Assembly (NCBI GenBank): GCA_026008535.1 | Contig: BRKX01000009.1 | Location: 33,236,501 to 33,300,500 of the forward strand | From: Perilla frutescens | Lineage: Eukaryota; Streptophyta; Magnoliopsida; Lamiales; Lamiaceae | Direction of reading: 5' to 3' | Length of the DNA: 64,000 nucleotides | Shown here: positions 23,921 through 36,683 of the stretch, one piece after another | Layout of the letters: each line of letters begins with the position of its first letter | Numbering within the stretch: the stretch's first letter is position 1 | The notes under the pieces: generated by a model | Databases searched by the model: none | Seen by the model: only the letters and a program-made list of their open reading frames with translations | Told to the model about the DNA's origin: nothing | Translations under genes and position numbers: made by a program

Positions 23921-25597
23921 TGATGAGTGCATAAATTACACTCATTTGGACTCATTTTGAGTGAATTTGCACTTTCTTATCTTGTATATACGTTGTATAT
24001 ATTGTTTCTTTCTGTTTTAATCTTATGTTTAATGAAATGTGGCCAATATAGGGAATTTTTGGGATATAAAGAGCAAAAACAAAGTCAAATTGATAAAGGG
24101 ATCGACAAGGAGTACACAATGCATGGAACAATGAAGAAACGAGTAAGAAAACGGCTAAAACTTGAAGACGCGACCCTTATACGTGACCTTAGGGGGTCGC
24201 GTTTCATCACACGGCGCCACGCGACACTAGAACACGACTTAGGGGGGTCGCGCCTCGGCCTTGAGCCAAAACGCGACCCCCAAACGCGTCTCAAAGCCCG
24301 CTTTGCAGAAGCTTCAGAGACCTGAATTTCTTTGGACGAAACGCGGGTGTCAAGCGCGAGTTACTAGGGTCGCGCCTCGGCCTTCAGTCGAAACACGACC
24401 CCCAAACGCAACCTAAAGCCCGTGTTGCAGAGCCTTCAGAGACTTGATTTCCTTTGTTCCAAACTCGACCCTCAAACGCGAGTTCCTGGGGTCGAGTTCT
24501 GCACAGACGGAAATTAAAAGTGACTTTTGGCATCCAATTATTGGTCCATTCATATATGTATCATTTGAGCTTTTCAAATGAGTGATCAATATACACCCTA
24601 GAACAAAAAAGACTTGGAGAAACATCAAGAAAAGGGATTTTTGAAGATCAAGAGGAAAATTGAAGATTCAACCATCCATTTGAGCATCCAAGCTATAGGA
24701 TTGAGGAAGAGTGTTCGACATTGGGTTTTATCACTTCTTCTCTCTTCTTAAACTTGTATTTAGAATGGGTTATTGTTCTTCTTCTTATAATCTTGATTGT
24801 ATTGTGAATATGGTTGGCTAGAGCCTTAGGGCTCTAGGATGTGGTGAAGCAATGTGAATATTGATCTTTGATGTGGGATATATATATGTGTTATTGCTTT
24901 GTCAAGATTTTGATCTTTGCTAGGGCTTGAATGGTGTTGTTTGGTTGGCCATCTCACTAACATCACATGTATGAATCACTTGCATCTAGTCAATCCCGTG
25001 ATCATAAGCATGCTTGGATCAAATCTACATATTTGTCGTCTTAGTCGAATGTCATTATGTGGAACGAAATGTGACCCTTAGAGCCTTTTGTAGATGCGAC
25101 CTTGGAATGCGTTAGAGATAGCCATCCTTATCGCATTCGCAATTTAAGAGATATTCGAGAGATGCTTTTACTATTTTCGTGGTCTTCCTATCTATGAACT
25201 TTGCATATATGTATGTGTAATCCCACATTATAGGTCAATATGAGTATTGTGTAGCCATGTCCTAGAGTTTCTCCTTATTTATCATATTCAAAGCTCTCCC
25301 TTGTTTGGTATTATCTCTTGAGTGCAAATTATATTGATAATTATTGATTGTTTAAGTGTTTATGTCTTTTGTTCTTGTTTGGCATTTTGATTTAGTTAGA
25401 ACACACCCTCTCACTGTTGTTGGTCTAGATATTTCGCTCATCTTCCGTCGTGGTAATTGCATTGTCTAATTTCTATTCCATTTCTCTGTGGATCGACCTC
25501 GTATCATCATACCTATAATCACATGCTTGTACACTTGTAGGCATTGACACGAGTATAAACATTGAAACAAATATTAGAGGTGAATAAATCTTCATCA
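23921..25597 (+). repeat. Athila 3' LTR
   Basis: Second copy of the 11089-12767 LTR, with the same start and end. The TATA-like region here reads CATATATGTATC. Differences from the 5' LTR are scattered single bases and small indels, so the insertion is not recent. Confidence 0.95.
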
Positions 25598-26104
25598 AGT
25601 GATCATTGTTAGGAAAAACTATCAAGGAACATCTAGATTAGGTTTTGATGAGATCTCAAAATTATTTATGAAAAACTAACTAAAATTCAAGTTGTAGATC
25701 TGAGCTGATCAATCCAGAGCATCAAAAAGGAACTCAAGTAAAGCCAAAGTCAACCAATCTGGAGTATGGTCTGCAAGCTGAATGATATGTCATCCAGTCA
25801 GAAGTCAACTCAATTGAGGAGTCAAAAAGTCGAAACAGTCGAAATAAACCGACACTTAAGTCAGCTGAACTGAGGGAGAAAAAAGTCAACTAAGACTGAA
25901 GGAACTGATCAGAGATCAGTTTAAACTAAAGACTGGAAGTATTCAACTGATGGCCAAACTGAAGTAAACAAGACAGATCAGCTAAAGGTCAGAACTGAAG
26001 ATAGTCAGCTCATGATTAGTCAAGCTGACAAGAAAGCTCAAGAGAAATCAGTCAAGCTGACAAGCTAGCCAAGAACTTGAGATCAGTCGAACTGGAGAAA
26101 CAAA

Positions 26105-26324
26105 GCTCAAAACCGACAACTGGAGCAATGGGCAAACTGAGCTGACAAGCTCAAAACTGCCAACTGAAGCAACGGCCAAAATGAGCTGACAAGCTCAAAA
26201 CTGCCAACTGGAGCAATGGGCAAACTGAGCTGACAAGCTCAAAACTGCCAACTGAAGCAACGGTCAAATTGAGCTGACAAGCTCAAAACTACCAACTGGA
26301 GCAATAGCCGTACTGAACAGACAA
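26105..26324 (+). repeat. 44-bp minisatellite in copia-2 5' LTR
   Basis: Five units begin with GCTCAAAAC at 26105, 26149, 26193, 26237 and 26281, exactly 44 bp apart. The units alternate between ACTGGAGCAATGG and ACTGAAGCAACGG forms, hinting at an 88-bp higher-order unit. Confidence 0.95.
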
Positions 26325-26576
26325 GTTCAGAACTGCTAACTGGAACTCAAAACTGCTAAAAACTGAAGGCAGAAAACTCTGGAGTTATTGCTCAAACTGG
26401 TGAATCTTGGAATAAATGCTTCAACAAAGATCTTGTAATTAAATATCCAATGAAGGTCGATTGGCAAAGTAACGGATACTTCAACCAAAAGCTCCAGTGA
26501 TCAATAAAGACCATCTGTCATTGATGAGCCAACAGAGCCACCGATCAATGGAACTCAACGGTCATAAATTACTACT

Positions 26577-26586
26577 CTATAAAAGA
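26577..26586 (+). promoter_or_regulatory. TATA box of copia-2 5' LTR
   Basis: TCTATAAAAG is a near-consensus plant TATA box downstream of the minisatellite. The 3' LTR has TCTATAAAAA at the same place (46853-46862). Confidence 0.75.
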
Positions 26587-27335
26587 CGAGTGAATCAGAG
26601 TTTTAAACACTCTTCCCCTCTACAACTTTCGTATATACATTCTTGAGATAGTCAAGCAAGAGGTTTCTTTCTCTCTCCCACTCAGCTCAAGTTCAGCATC
26701 TGATAAAAACTGCGAGAGTCCAGCTGAGAAGAAGAATTCAAAGAGTCAAGACATTCAGCCAGCTGTTGACAATCTAGCCAGGGCAGCTTTCTCAGTTTCA
26801 GCAATACAACGATCAACTACCCAGCTCAATTGAAGGAGCACGTCAGTTGATACCCTCTGTTCAAGACTAACCTCTTGAAGATCGAAAGAGATCTAAAACC
26901 TTGTAAAGACAACAATAGCACCTATCTTCCTAGCGAGCAGTTAGGGACTTCAAGTGTGAGTCGTCGACCTGCTGAGGTAGCGAGCAGTTACCAGGTTCAG
27001 CCAACTGTCCTTCATTGTGTCATTTGTAAAGAAACTCAAGTTATATAGTGAAGTTGCCCTTCTGTGGAAGAAAGAGAGGACGTAGAAGTTTGAGACTTCG
27101 AACCTCTATAAATCACTTGTGTGCTGTACTGTTTTGATTATTGTATATCTTTAAACTGTACACAACTTCACACAATCTGCACCAAGCAGTCATAACTGAT
27201 CAACCAGTTTGTGCATAGATAAGTTTCTTTAAGCGAGTCAAAGGGCCCTATTATTCCGCATTTGAAGTAAAAAGTTTTTTATTAGTTTATTCACCCCCCC
27301 TCTAAACTGATATCGACTCGCCCGGGACCAACAAG

Positions 27336-27347
27336 TGGTATCAGAGC
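27336..27347 (+). promoter_or_regulatory. copia-2 primer-binding site (initiator tRNA-Met)
   Basis: TGGTATCAGAGC lies two bases after the 5' LTR. It is the standard plant copia primer site, complementary to the 3' end of initiator tRNA-Met. Confidence 0.95.
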
Positions 27348-27421
27348 GGTTGATTCTAAGGATCAGCCATTTCTCCAGATCAACTGAATCAGATCTACTT
27401 ATCTGTGCTAACATTCCAGCT

Positions 27422-28747
27422 ATGGGAAACCATAAGTTACCTTTATTTTCAGTTGAGAATTATGATAATTGGAGCAGGAGAATGAAAACGCATCTCTGCT
27501 CAATTCATGAGAATATGTGGGAAGTCATTGAAGATGGTCCAATCATCATCATGATGGACAATGATGCTCACATAATTGATATCAATCAATCGGCAAGGAT
27601 CCCAAAGCCAACTAATCTTCTCACCAATGAAGAGAAGAAGTTAAAGAATCTAGAGTTCGTAGCTCAAGCTGCACTATTTCAAACTCTAGATGAAGACAGA
27701 ATGAAGGACACAAAGAACTGCACAACTGCCAAGGAGATATGGGATCTACTAGCAGACCTATGCAAAGAGTCCGAAGCCGTCAAAGGAAACAAGCTCCAAC
27801 TGGCAGTCGACAGATATGAATCCTTCAAAATGCAGCCAGAAGAGTCCATCTCAAGCCTTGAAACCAGATTTATAGGCATCATCAGTGAGATGACTAACCT
27901 CGGGAGAAGTTATCCCAATTCTGAGATGAATTCTAAAATATTGGATAATCTCACCGAAGAATGGGACATGAAAGTCATATCTACAAAAGAATCAAGAAAT
28001 CTAAACAGCATCACTCCAAGGGAACTATTTGGCTCTCTCAAAGCTCATGAGTACAGTCAAAACCGAAAGAAGGAAGCATCAACATCGTCAGCTCAAGATG
28101 CAGCCTTCTATGGTGAAAGGAACCGATTTAGAGATACTCGGGGAAGGAACAACTTCCGACCTAGGAGCTCACCAGCCAGAGAAAATCAAGGCGGGTCTTC
28201 ATCTGAACGAAAAAGAGAAACAACTGAAAAGAAGAAGAATCTAACTGAAGACATTAATGATCAAATCCAATCAGTTACCAGGTTGCTAGAAAAGTTGAAG
28301 AGAGTTCGGGATAGACAATCAGTTCCACTGCAAACTGATGAAATCCCAAAAGATGAGAGAACTCATCAACTAGCTGAACGATCAGCTAAACCATTCAGGG
28401 GTGGCAACCGAAATCAAGGAGAGTGTTGTCACTGCCACAAACAAGGACATTACAGATATGAATGTCCAGAACTCCCTGAAGACAAGAAAGCCAAACTGAG
28501 GAGAAGCTTCTGCAAAAGGAAAGTAATGGTTGCAAACTACGAAAATGTCGTGCTAGACGATTCAGACTATCTATCTGGAATTGATTCTGACGGCTACAAC
28601 TCAGATGATGAAGCGTTATTCTACCTCATGGCTAACAATGATGAAGAGGTTAGTACAGCTGATTCTCAAACCTCTTTCTATCATATCAATGAAGCAACTA
28701 TCTCTAGTAAGGAACTTGACATGAAACTTATGATGCTAGAAGATTAA
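27422..28747 (+). pseudogene. gag: copia-2 gag with CCHC zinc knuckle
   Basis: The likely start is ATG 27422 (MGNHKLPLFSVENYDNWSRR), 88 bp after the LTR; the open frame upstream runs through the primer site. The N-terminal gag domain has the Trp-rich YDNWSRRMKTHL and the UBN2-like EIWDLLADLCK...ESISSLETRF. A zinc knuckle CCHCHKQGHYRYEC (C-x2-C-x4-H-x4-C) is encoded at 28424-28465. TAA at 28745 ends the frame, but the same frame continues at once with related sequence, so this stop is probably a mutation. The product would package the element RNA. Confidence 0.88.
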
Positions 28748-29803
28748 TTAGCTTCAATATCCTGCTTGCATGTTGAACTGAAAGATGAAAATGATGAACT
28801 GAAAAATAAAGTTAGAAAACTGAGCATTGATCATGAAAGATTGAATTATCTTAAGTTTCAGTTTATAGAATTTGAAAAATTGAAATTGAGAACTGCTGAT
28901 CTAGAAGCTGAAAATGAAAAACTCAAGCAAGAGATCCATGAGAGAGAAAAAGTAACTCTGAAGTTCAAAAAGCGATCTCAAACTCTAGATGAGATATTAA
29001 ATCATCAAAGAACTGGAACTAGCAGCTCAGGGCTAGGATATAGCAAATTCACTGCCCTAGAGAAAGGAAAAGCAGTTGCTCAATCCAGTGATAAAGGAAT
29101 CCTAAAAGGATTCACTATATCTCATGATCAGCTAGCTGAGCCAACCAAAGACAGAGGAATATTGAAAAATCCTCAAACTCAGCCCAGACAATTTGGCCAG
29201 TTCTACCAAACAAAAACACCAGACCAACTGAAGCCCAACTTCCAGCCAAGACCATCAGTTCAATCAAATCAAGCCACTCGTTCAAAGCTTTCAGTTCAAC
29301 AAAGACCATCAGTTCAGTACAGAACGCCGCCAAGGCAAACTGATAGATCAGTCTATTTTAAAAAGAAAGACCAGTTTAGATCTCAAGCCTACTCTGTCAA
29401 GCAGTTCAATCAAAACACTTATAGGAGAGATCAAAGAAACTCATTTCAACCCTATCATCACTACAATGAGTACCTGGATTCCAGAAATGAACCTAGAGCT
29501 GACCCAAAAGGGTTCAATCCAGCAAACTGGAAACACACAAGGCATTGGCCTGATAGAAGAACCCAACTATCTCGGGATAACAACATTTTAGTTGAATTGT
29601 TTTATCCTACTAACTTTCAACGCAGGTATCATTCAACTGATTCAACTCAAAATAGAAGAGTTGAAAGAAAGTCAAAACTGATCAAGCGATCCAAATCAGT
29701 TGATTCTCTGAGTGATAAAAAGCCAAAAGTTTGGCAAGTTTGGATTCCAAAAAACCTGATGTATCAACAAGGACCCGATATGAAATGGATCCCTAAATGT
29801 TAA
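28748..29803 (+). pseudogene. copia-2 gag C-terminal extension (coiled coil, then Gln/Pro-rich)
   Basis: Same frame as gag, across one stop. It opens with a heptad-rich coiled coil (ELKDENDELKNKVRKL...ADLEAENEKLKQEI), continues with Gln/Pro/Ser-rich linkers containing repeated RPSVQ units, and ends IPKNLMYQQGPDMKWIPKC before a TAA at 29801. An extension of this kind between the zinc knuckle and protease is typical of SIRE-type elements. The stop at 29801 precedes the protease in the same frame and may be the usual gag-pol boundary. Confidence 0.75.
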
Positions 29804-31589
29804 TCCTTATTTTTGCAGGACAAGAGCCTCCTATCTATGAAGAAAGCCAAAGACATTTGGTATCTAGATAGCGGGTGCTCCAAGCACATGACCGGAGACA
29901 GATAAGATCTCGACGATTATGAAGAAGTCAAAGGTCCACTTATCACATTTGGAGACAACTCCAAAAGTCGAACCATTGGAGAAGGGTTCGTGGTCAAAGG
30001 AAAAGTTGTAGTAAATAGAGTCTCCCACGTGGATGGACTAAAAGACAAACTACTCAGCATCAGTCAGCTGTGCGACAATGGCTACTCAGTTGACTTCACC
30101 AAAAAACTCCTGCAGCATAAGAGACAAGTCAACTGGAGTAATTCTTCTCACTGGCATAAGAAGAGGCAACATGTACATTGTTGACTGGTCAACCGGCTAC
30201 TTAGAAGCTTGCTTTCTTTCAAAAGGATCAACTGAAGCAAGTTGGCTATGGCATCGACGACTGAACCACTTCAACTTCAAAACAATCAACTACCTAGTCA
30301 AGAAAGAGCTAGTTGAGGGGCTTTCCAAGGAAATATACAAGAAAACAGGTGTATGTGGACCATGTCAAAAAGGGGAGCAGGTGAAGTCATCCTTCAAGAA
30401 TATGAGTCATCCACCAGGAACAACTGATTACCTCCAACTGCTACATATGGATTTGTTTGGTCCGGTTAGACCACAAACCCCAAAAGGCAAAAGATTCACT
30501 CTTCTAGTAGTTGATGATTTCTCAAGATATACATGGGTGGAATTCTTGAGGAGCAAAGATGAAACTTATGACAAGATAACGGCGCTGATCAGAAGGCTAC
30601 AAACTGAAAAGGAAAGATCAGTTCAAAGGATTCGCTCCGACAATGGAACTGAATTTGTAAATCAGCAATTGATCAGCTTCCTCAACCAGCTTGGAATCAC
30701 TCATGAACACTCAGCTGCAAGAACTCCACAACAAAACCGTGTAGCCGAACAGCGTAACCGGACACTCAAAGAAGCAGCTAGAGCAATGATAGCTGATGCC
30801 AACAAAGCTAAAGGTTACTGGGCTGAAGCAGTCAACACAACTTGCCATACTCAAAATCGAAGTGCCATTTTAGCTGCACATGACAAAACACCCTATGAGC
30901 TGTATAAGGGTCGTAAGCCTTCTATCTCATATTTTAAAATATTTGGCTGTAAATGTTATATTCACAACAATGGCAAGACTCAATTGAAAGCCTTAAGTGC
31001 TAAAGCTGATGAGGGAATATTTCTTGGGTATAACTCTCATCATGCACAAGCTTACAGAGTGTTCAATAAACGAACTCTTGTTGTGGAAATAACATGTCAT
31101 GTGGTATTTGATGAATTTGCTAATGAGTACAGAAACAAAGAAAGAATAGACACATCAGTTCAAGTACTACCTAGTGAAACTGAGAATTCGCAGGACTATG
31201 TGGATCACATTGTTCCAGAGCGGCTTGAAGTTTCACTAGAAGAAGTCAATGAAACTGGTACTAAACCAGTTGAGAACAACTTGGTCAATGAAGACACAAA
31301 TCGTGCTGAGACCATAAACCCCACAACTGAAATAGGGAGAAGAACTAATGAAAATACCGAACCAACTGATGAAAGGCCGACTGATGACGTCACTACAGAA
31401 GAACCAGCTAAAGACCCAGCTGAAGCTATCTTGCCCAAATGGCTCCGAAGCCATCCAACTGACAAGATAGTTGGTGACCCAAGAAGTCGAGTTCAATCCA
31501 GAAATTCAACTAAGCATGCATTGTTCACATGCTTCATATCTCAAACTGAACCAGCAAACGTCAAAGAAGCCCTAGAAGATTCAGACTAG
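29804..31589 (+). pseudogene. pol: copia-2 pol: protease and integrase, broken
   Basis: The protease starts in the gag frame with DIWYLDSGCSKHMTGD, has a TAA at 29903, and runs to about 30100. The frame then shifts and continues from about 30078. Integrase follows with a His/Cys zinc motif (WHRRLNHFN, CGPCQKGEQ) and the catalytic Asp in HMDLFGPV, Asp in RSDNGTEF and Glu in VAEQRNR. The C-terminal part is Thr/Glu-rich. A TAG at 31587 stands where Trp is usual at the start of the RT region. Confidence 0.88.
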
Positions 31590-33056
31590 ATCATGGCCAT
31601 ACAAGAAGAACTAAATCAGTTCACAAGAAATGACATATGGTTTCTTGTCGATAGACCAAAAACCCAGAAGGTCATTAGTACAAGATGGGTTTTTCGCAAC
31701 AAACTGGATGAACAAGGTGTGATCACAAGGAACAAGGCGAGACTGGTAGCCAAATGATACTCACAAAGTGAAGGGATTGACTTTGATGAGACATTTGCAC
31801 TAGTTGCAAGATTGGAAGCCATCAGACTGTTCCTAGCCTATGCAGCTCACTTCAATTTCACAGTCTACCAAATGGATGTCAAGAGTGATTTTCTTCAATG
31901 AATGCTCAAGGAGGACGTGTATGTCGAGCAACCGCCAGGCTTTGAAATTGGTAATCAAGTCTTTAAACTGAAGAAGGCTCTCTACGGATTGAAACAAGCT
32001 CCTAGAGCGTGGTATGAAACTCTCACAACATTTTTACTGAAAAATGGGTTTCAAAAGGGAGCCATTGATCGAACTCTATTCCGAATAGAACGATCAACTG
32101 AGATCTTAATGGTTCAAATTTATGTGGACGACATAATTTTTGGATCAAAAAGTAAAGATCTATGCACAAGATTCGCTCAACTGATGCAAAGCGAATTTGA
32201 GATGAGCATGATGGGAGAAATGACATTCTTCCTAGGACTCCAAGTGAAGTAGCTGAAAGATGGGATCTTTATCAGCCAGGCCAAGTACACTAAAGAGCTA
32301 GTCAAGAAGTTTGGCGTTAGTAAAGGAAAAACTGTCAAGATTCCTATGAATACATCAGTTCAGCTAACTCTCGATGAAGAAGGAGAATCAGTTAGCCAAA
32401 CATATTACAGAGGAATCATTGGGTCACTACTTTACCTAACAGCTAGCCGGCCGGACATCTCCTATTCAGTCGGTCTATGCGCAAGGTTTCAAGCTAACCC
32501 AAAGAAAAGTCATCTTGAAGCAGCAAAGAGGATTATCAAATATCTCAAAGGAACCATAAATCTTGGACTATGGTATCCCAGAGATGACAGTTTGAGTCTA
32601 ATTGGTTATTCAGATTCAGACTTTGGTGGATGCAAGATCGATAGAAAAAGCACTAGTGGAACATGTCAGTTTCTTGGAAGTAAACTGATATCCTAGTTTA
32701 GCAAGAAGCTGCACTCAGTTGCCACGTTAATAACTGAAGCAGAATATGTAGCTGCTGGAAGCTGCTGTGCTCAGATACTTTGGATGAAGCAACAGTTGAA
32801 GGACTACAAAGTCGAAACTGAAGAAGTACCTATCTACTGTGACAACAATAGTGCAATTGCAATATCTCAAAATCCAGTTCTGCATTCAAGAACTAAGCAC
32901 ATTGATATAAGACATCACTTCATCGGAGATCACATCGAGAAGAAGGACATATGCATCAAATATGTCAACACTGAAAAGTAGATAGCTGACATCTTCACCA
33001 AACCATTGCCTGAAGCAAGGTTTATGGAGCTATGCTAACAATTGGGACTACTTTAG
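31590..33056 (+). pseudogene. pol: copia-2 pol: reverse transcriptase and RNase H, broken
   Basis: Same frame as the integrase, with stops at 31755, 31899, 32250, 32694 and 32979 (the last three TAG; 32694 replaces Trp, 32250 and 32979 replace Gln in the usual motifs). RT shows VYVEQPPGFE, LKKALYGLKQAPRAWY and the active site IYVDDIIFGS (near 32120). RNase H shows YSDSDFGGCKIDRKSTSGTCQFLG, TEAEYVAAGSCCAQ and RTKHIDIRHHFI. It ends near 33056 after IADIFTKPLPE. It cannot make an active enzyme as it stands. Confidence 0.88.
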
Positions 33057-33951
33057 CTAGCATCACAGGATGAAGATGATCAACTGGAAGAAAAAGGCCA
33101 ATAATACATTCCAGCTGAAGAGAGAAACTGAACCAAACGGCTTCAAACTCCTCATGAGTAATTCATAACTAAAAAAGTCGTTGAATAGATCAGTTGGACA
33201 CATAAGCCATCAGTTTGAAGTAAAGCAAGAAGCTGTAAAGAGAAAGTAAACTGGAGCTGATCAGTTTACCCCTTCAGCTCAACTAAATCATCAGTTCATT
33301 TGCTCAAACTGATGATCTAGTCAGTTATGCAGAACATACCAGCTGCAAATTGATCAAACTGATGAAGATATCATAGGAGTTGGAATCAACTCAGAAGGAG
33401 ATATCAGTTCAAGAACCAGCTGAAGGAAAACAGCTGAACTGAGAAACAACAGAATGAAGGTCCAAGCAGTCAAGACCAGTCAGGAACTGATGAGAAGACA
33501 TCTCAGTTGAAGCTGATCAACAGAAAAGATCATCAATTACAGTCGAAGCCAACTGATGACGTAAACAGTTTCAAGCCAAGGAGAAACTGCTAGAGAGAAA
33601 AGATAAGTTCAAAAATTTTAATAGTGGAAACGATAAACACACGTGTCATTCAAATATTATCGTTGAACCTTCTCTCTCTCTCCTTATTTATCCCAACGGA
33701 TAGAAATGAAAGGCTAATCGACGTATCGATTGAATTAATCCGACCGTCGAAATGAAGGCATACGAAGCAACATAACCGTTGTACGAACCCTATCATCTCC
33801 TACAAATAAGACGGCTGAATACACGAGATAAACTTCTCACTTTTACTGCCGACTTATATCTCTCTCTCTCATTATCTAAGCCAAAGCAAAAATCCTCAGC
33901 CCTCAAAGATCAATTCGTCAGCCTTACAAATTAATATCTCATCAAAGCATT
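33057..33951 (+). promoter_or_regulatory. Spacer upstream of accessory ORF 1, with G-box
   Basis: Non-coding, rich in CAGTT/AACTGA words. The distal part has ACACGTGT at 33639-33646 (palindromic G-box/ABRE core), then a CT-rich stretch, CTCCTTATTTATCCC and a leader that ends at ATG 33952. The arrangement looks like a promoter and 5' UTR, but promoter activity is inferred only. Confidence 0.45.
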
Positions 33952-36321
33952 ATGGCTCAAAACCTAACTCGAAGGAGATTCAATTTCCGTCAATCTAGAG
34001 AGAACTCTAAAGTATTTTGTGAAAAACTCAACATAGATAAGTTTTTCAATCCAGCTGGATTCCTTCAAGCCTGCAAAGCTTATCCTCTAAGTGGAATAAT
34101 CATCAAAAATCTTTCTCAGGCCAAGCTGAAGACGTTCCTAGAAGTATTTCCAGAACGTATCTACCTAGAACCAGTTGCTGAATTTTTCTTAAATTCGAAT
34201 GGTTCTTCAAATCCCAAAGAGTTCAGATCTGAAGTAAGATGACATGAGATCATCATGATAGCTGAATCACTAAGCAACATGTTCGATCTACCTAGCAACA
34301 GACTCAAGCTGGAAGAAGTTCAAATCAATTTCCAGGAAGCGTATGATTTCTGGAAAAAGGAAGGCGAAGCTCAACCTTATAAAAGCAATCACTTCATCTC
34401 AAAGTTTCAAGATGAATATCAGGTGCTTGCTGCCATCGCCTTAAAGATTATGGTTGGGATAACTGGCAATCAATCTGAAATGTCAGAAACAAAATACAAG
34501 ATTTGTGCCACCATCTACAATCGTATGGAAATCAACTAGGCACAATATTTCTTTGATCAATTGAAGAGATACGTTGACATCATTGAGAGAGGCTAGGATG
34601 ATAAGAAATTCCCTCAAAGAATTGGATACATCAGTCGAGTAAGCATTATTCTAGAGAAACATTTTTCTTGGATGACTGAGGAAACAGAGTTCAAAACCAT
34701 TGTGAGCAATGACTTTATTTCAAAACCACTCAAAATTGTGGAAATTGATCCTGACCAAACTGACCAGCCAAAAAGAAAGAAGCCTGCAGCTGAAGGCAAG
34801 GGAAAGAAGCAAGTTACTGGCACATATCAGGATGACTCTGATGATGACATCCCTATAGCCCAGAGATTCAGGCAACAAAGCTCAGTTGCCACCAGAGCTG
34901 ACATTATTGGACAATCTGCTAGACGAGCAGCTGTCAGATCAGCTACAAAGAAGAGGCAAGCTGGTCAAACAAATAGGAGAATGATCTTACTTCCACAATC
35001 CAAGAAGAGAAAGGAATCAAGTCTCGTGCCAGATCCAACAGTTCCACCAAATCTAACTATTGAGGATATGGCTCCGTGCAAGAATCCAGAAGATATCATC
35101 CCTGCAAAAGGGATTCCTCACAATGGAGCTGGAGCAGATTACTTCCAAATGACGTGCCCTCCAATGGCTCAAGTTAAAGGAAATATAAGAGCCTACTCAC
35201 AAGGAGAGTCCGTGAAGAAATGGGCTGATGAAACCACACAAAAACATATGGCTCAATACTATGCCCAGGAACTAACTGGCCATGAGGAGCTCTTCCACAC
35301 CTTGACCAAGTACATCTACTAACTGGTTTTTATGGAGACATGTATATCCGTCATAGCCCTTCCTCTCATTATTCGCATTCCATGGAATGAGCTTCTGGAG
35401 GAGAGAAGAAGAATGGAGCCTATGGTGGACGGACAGTGAGAATTCCGGGATCACTAAGGGCAAACATCTTATGAGACAACTACAGCTGAGGAAAGAATAC
35501 TCAAACCCATCTGAAGGGTCGATGAAAGATGTGTTTGATGAACTGTGCAAGCTTCAAGGCTTAAAACTGCCAGTCATCACTACAGAAAGGGAACGAGAAA
35601 GATGGACACACACCCATGTTCAACACAAATGGCTATTCAATGAGTTCATGAAGAAATCACAAAGCCATCAGTCTGGACAGCCATCAACTGCAGTGAGAGA
35701 TCAAACATTCACCCCAGTAGATGATCTTATTGATGAAGTGATACGAGAAATTTGCTCTGAGAAATCTCCTCACGAAGCTGAAGTTGAAATCAACATCATT
35801 CCCGAAGAGTCAGAAGAATCAGCTGATAAAACTCATCAGGTTGATGAGGCAGCTAAGCCCCAAACAGCCCCTTCACAAGAGCCAACTGCTGAGAAAGGAG
35901 CCACCTCATCTATTCCTCGAGCTGATCCAGAGCCAGCTAAAACTGACTAGTCACCTGATCAATCGGCACAAAAAGATGATCAAATTGCCTGCCAAATCAT
36001 TATGGAGACAGACGAAATATCCCACACAGTTCCTTGCGAGGAACTAATTGGAACTGAAGCAGGAGAGGAAGCTGACTCAAGAGCAGTTCAGTTTGATGCT
36101 CAACCAAGCAGTTCAATAGTCCAGCTCCCTCCTTATTATGAAGAACTGATCCACACCCTGCAGCAATAGGTTAAACTGCACACTGAGCAGATCCAGCGGT
36201 TACAAGCTCATCCAAGACTCCAGTCAGCTGAAACTAAGTCATCAAGCAGCGATGAGGGTGAGGAAGAAGACATCACAGAACCGCTTGCGAAAAGGAGGAA
36301 AACTGATCACAAGAAGGACTA
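33952..36321 (+). pseudogene. copia-2 accessory ORF 1 (plant-transposon-protein-like)
   Basis: One frame runs from MAQNLTRRRFNF to 35322 with stops at 34240, 34537 and 34594. A frame change then leads to 35387-35950 and on, past one TAG, to a TAA at 36319. The N-terminal half resembles the putative plant transposon protein domain known from accessory ORFs. The middle has basic clusters (KRKKPAAEGKGKKQ, KKRKES) and the block GIPHNGAGADYFQMTCP shared with accessory ORF 2. The tail is acidic and ends AKRRKTDHKKD, a nuclear-signal-like stretch. No signal peptide or membrane helix is evident. The function is unknown. Confidence 0.65.
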
Positions 36322-36683
36322 AGTGGCTGATCAAGTTAAAACTGATTAGAAAGTCCTAAGTTTACTTCTTGTTATTCAGTTTGTAATTATTTATTGACAT
36401 ATATAAAAAAGATTATCTTTTTTCAAATAAATGTGGAGCTTCACATTTATTTTTGAAAATTTTGACCGTTGCAAGATAATGACACGTGTTAAAGTCATTA
36501 AATGCCAACGACCAAAAGAGGCCAGGGGCTAATACCATTCCAACCATTAGATCTATGAGTCTGTCCAAACACTCATAAAAAGCCCTCTCTTTCAAGCCTC
36601 CTAAAAATACTCCTCCTTAGCTCTAAAAGTTTCTATCTCTCAAAAGCTCTTGAAATCTCCCAAAATTCCAGCCAACCCCAAAG
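36322..36683 (+). promoter_or_regulatory. Spacer upstream of accessory ORF 2, with G-box
   Basis: A 362-bp non-coding spacer with GACACGTGTTAAAGTCATTA (ACACGTGT at 36482-36489) about 195 bp before the ATG. It is followed by CAACGACC and a pyrimidine-rich leader, like the spacer of accessory ORF 1. Inferred promoter and leader. Confidence 0.45.

Larger units (their letters stand above)
11089..25597 (+). mobile_element. Athila-type Ty3/gypsy retrotransposon
   Basis: A nearly full-length element of 14.5 kb with two LTRs (1679 and 1677 bp), a tRNA-Asp-type primer site, gag, pol in gypsy order (protease, RT, RNase H, integrase), a large gap, an Athila-family accessory ORF (20600-22372), and a polypurine tract TTTGGGGGAGT before the 3' LTR. 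Flanking five bases are AGGGA on the left and AGTGA on the right, one mismatch apart. It sits inside the left TIR of the MULE. Every coding region has stops or frameshifts, so it is not autonomous. Confidence 0.93.
25607..27333 (+). repeat. copia-2 5' LTR
   Basis: Begins TGTTAGGAAAAACTATCAAG and ends GGGACCAACA, 1727 bp. It contains a 44-bp minisatellite (26105-26324), a TATA box CTCTATAAAAGA at about 26576 and a CT-rich leader. It is packed with CAGCT, AACTGA and CAGTT words. Confidence 0.95.

Noticed and set aside
31205..31496. Two minus-strand ORFs antisense to the integrase C-terminus of copia-2
   Set aside because: Shadow frames of the Thr/Glu-rich linker in pol.
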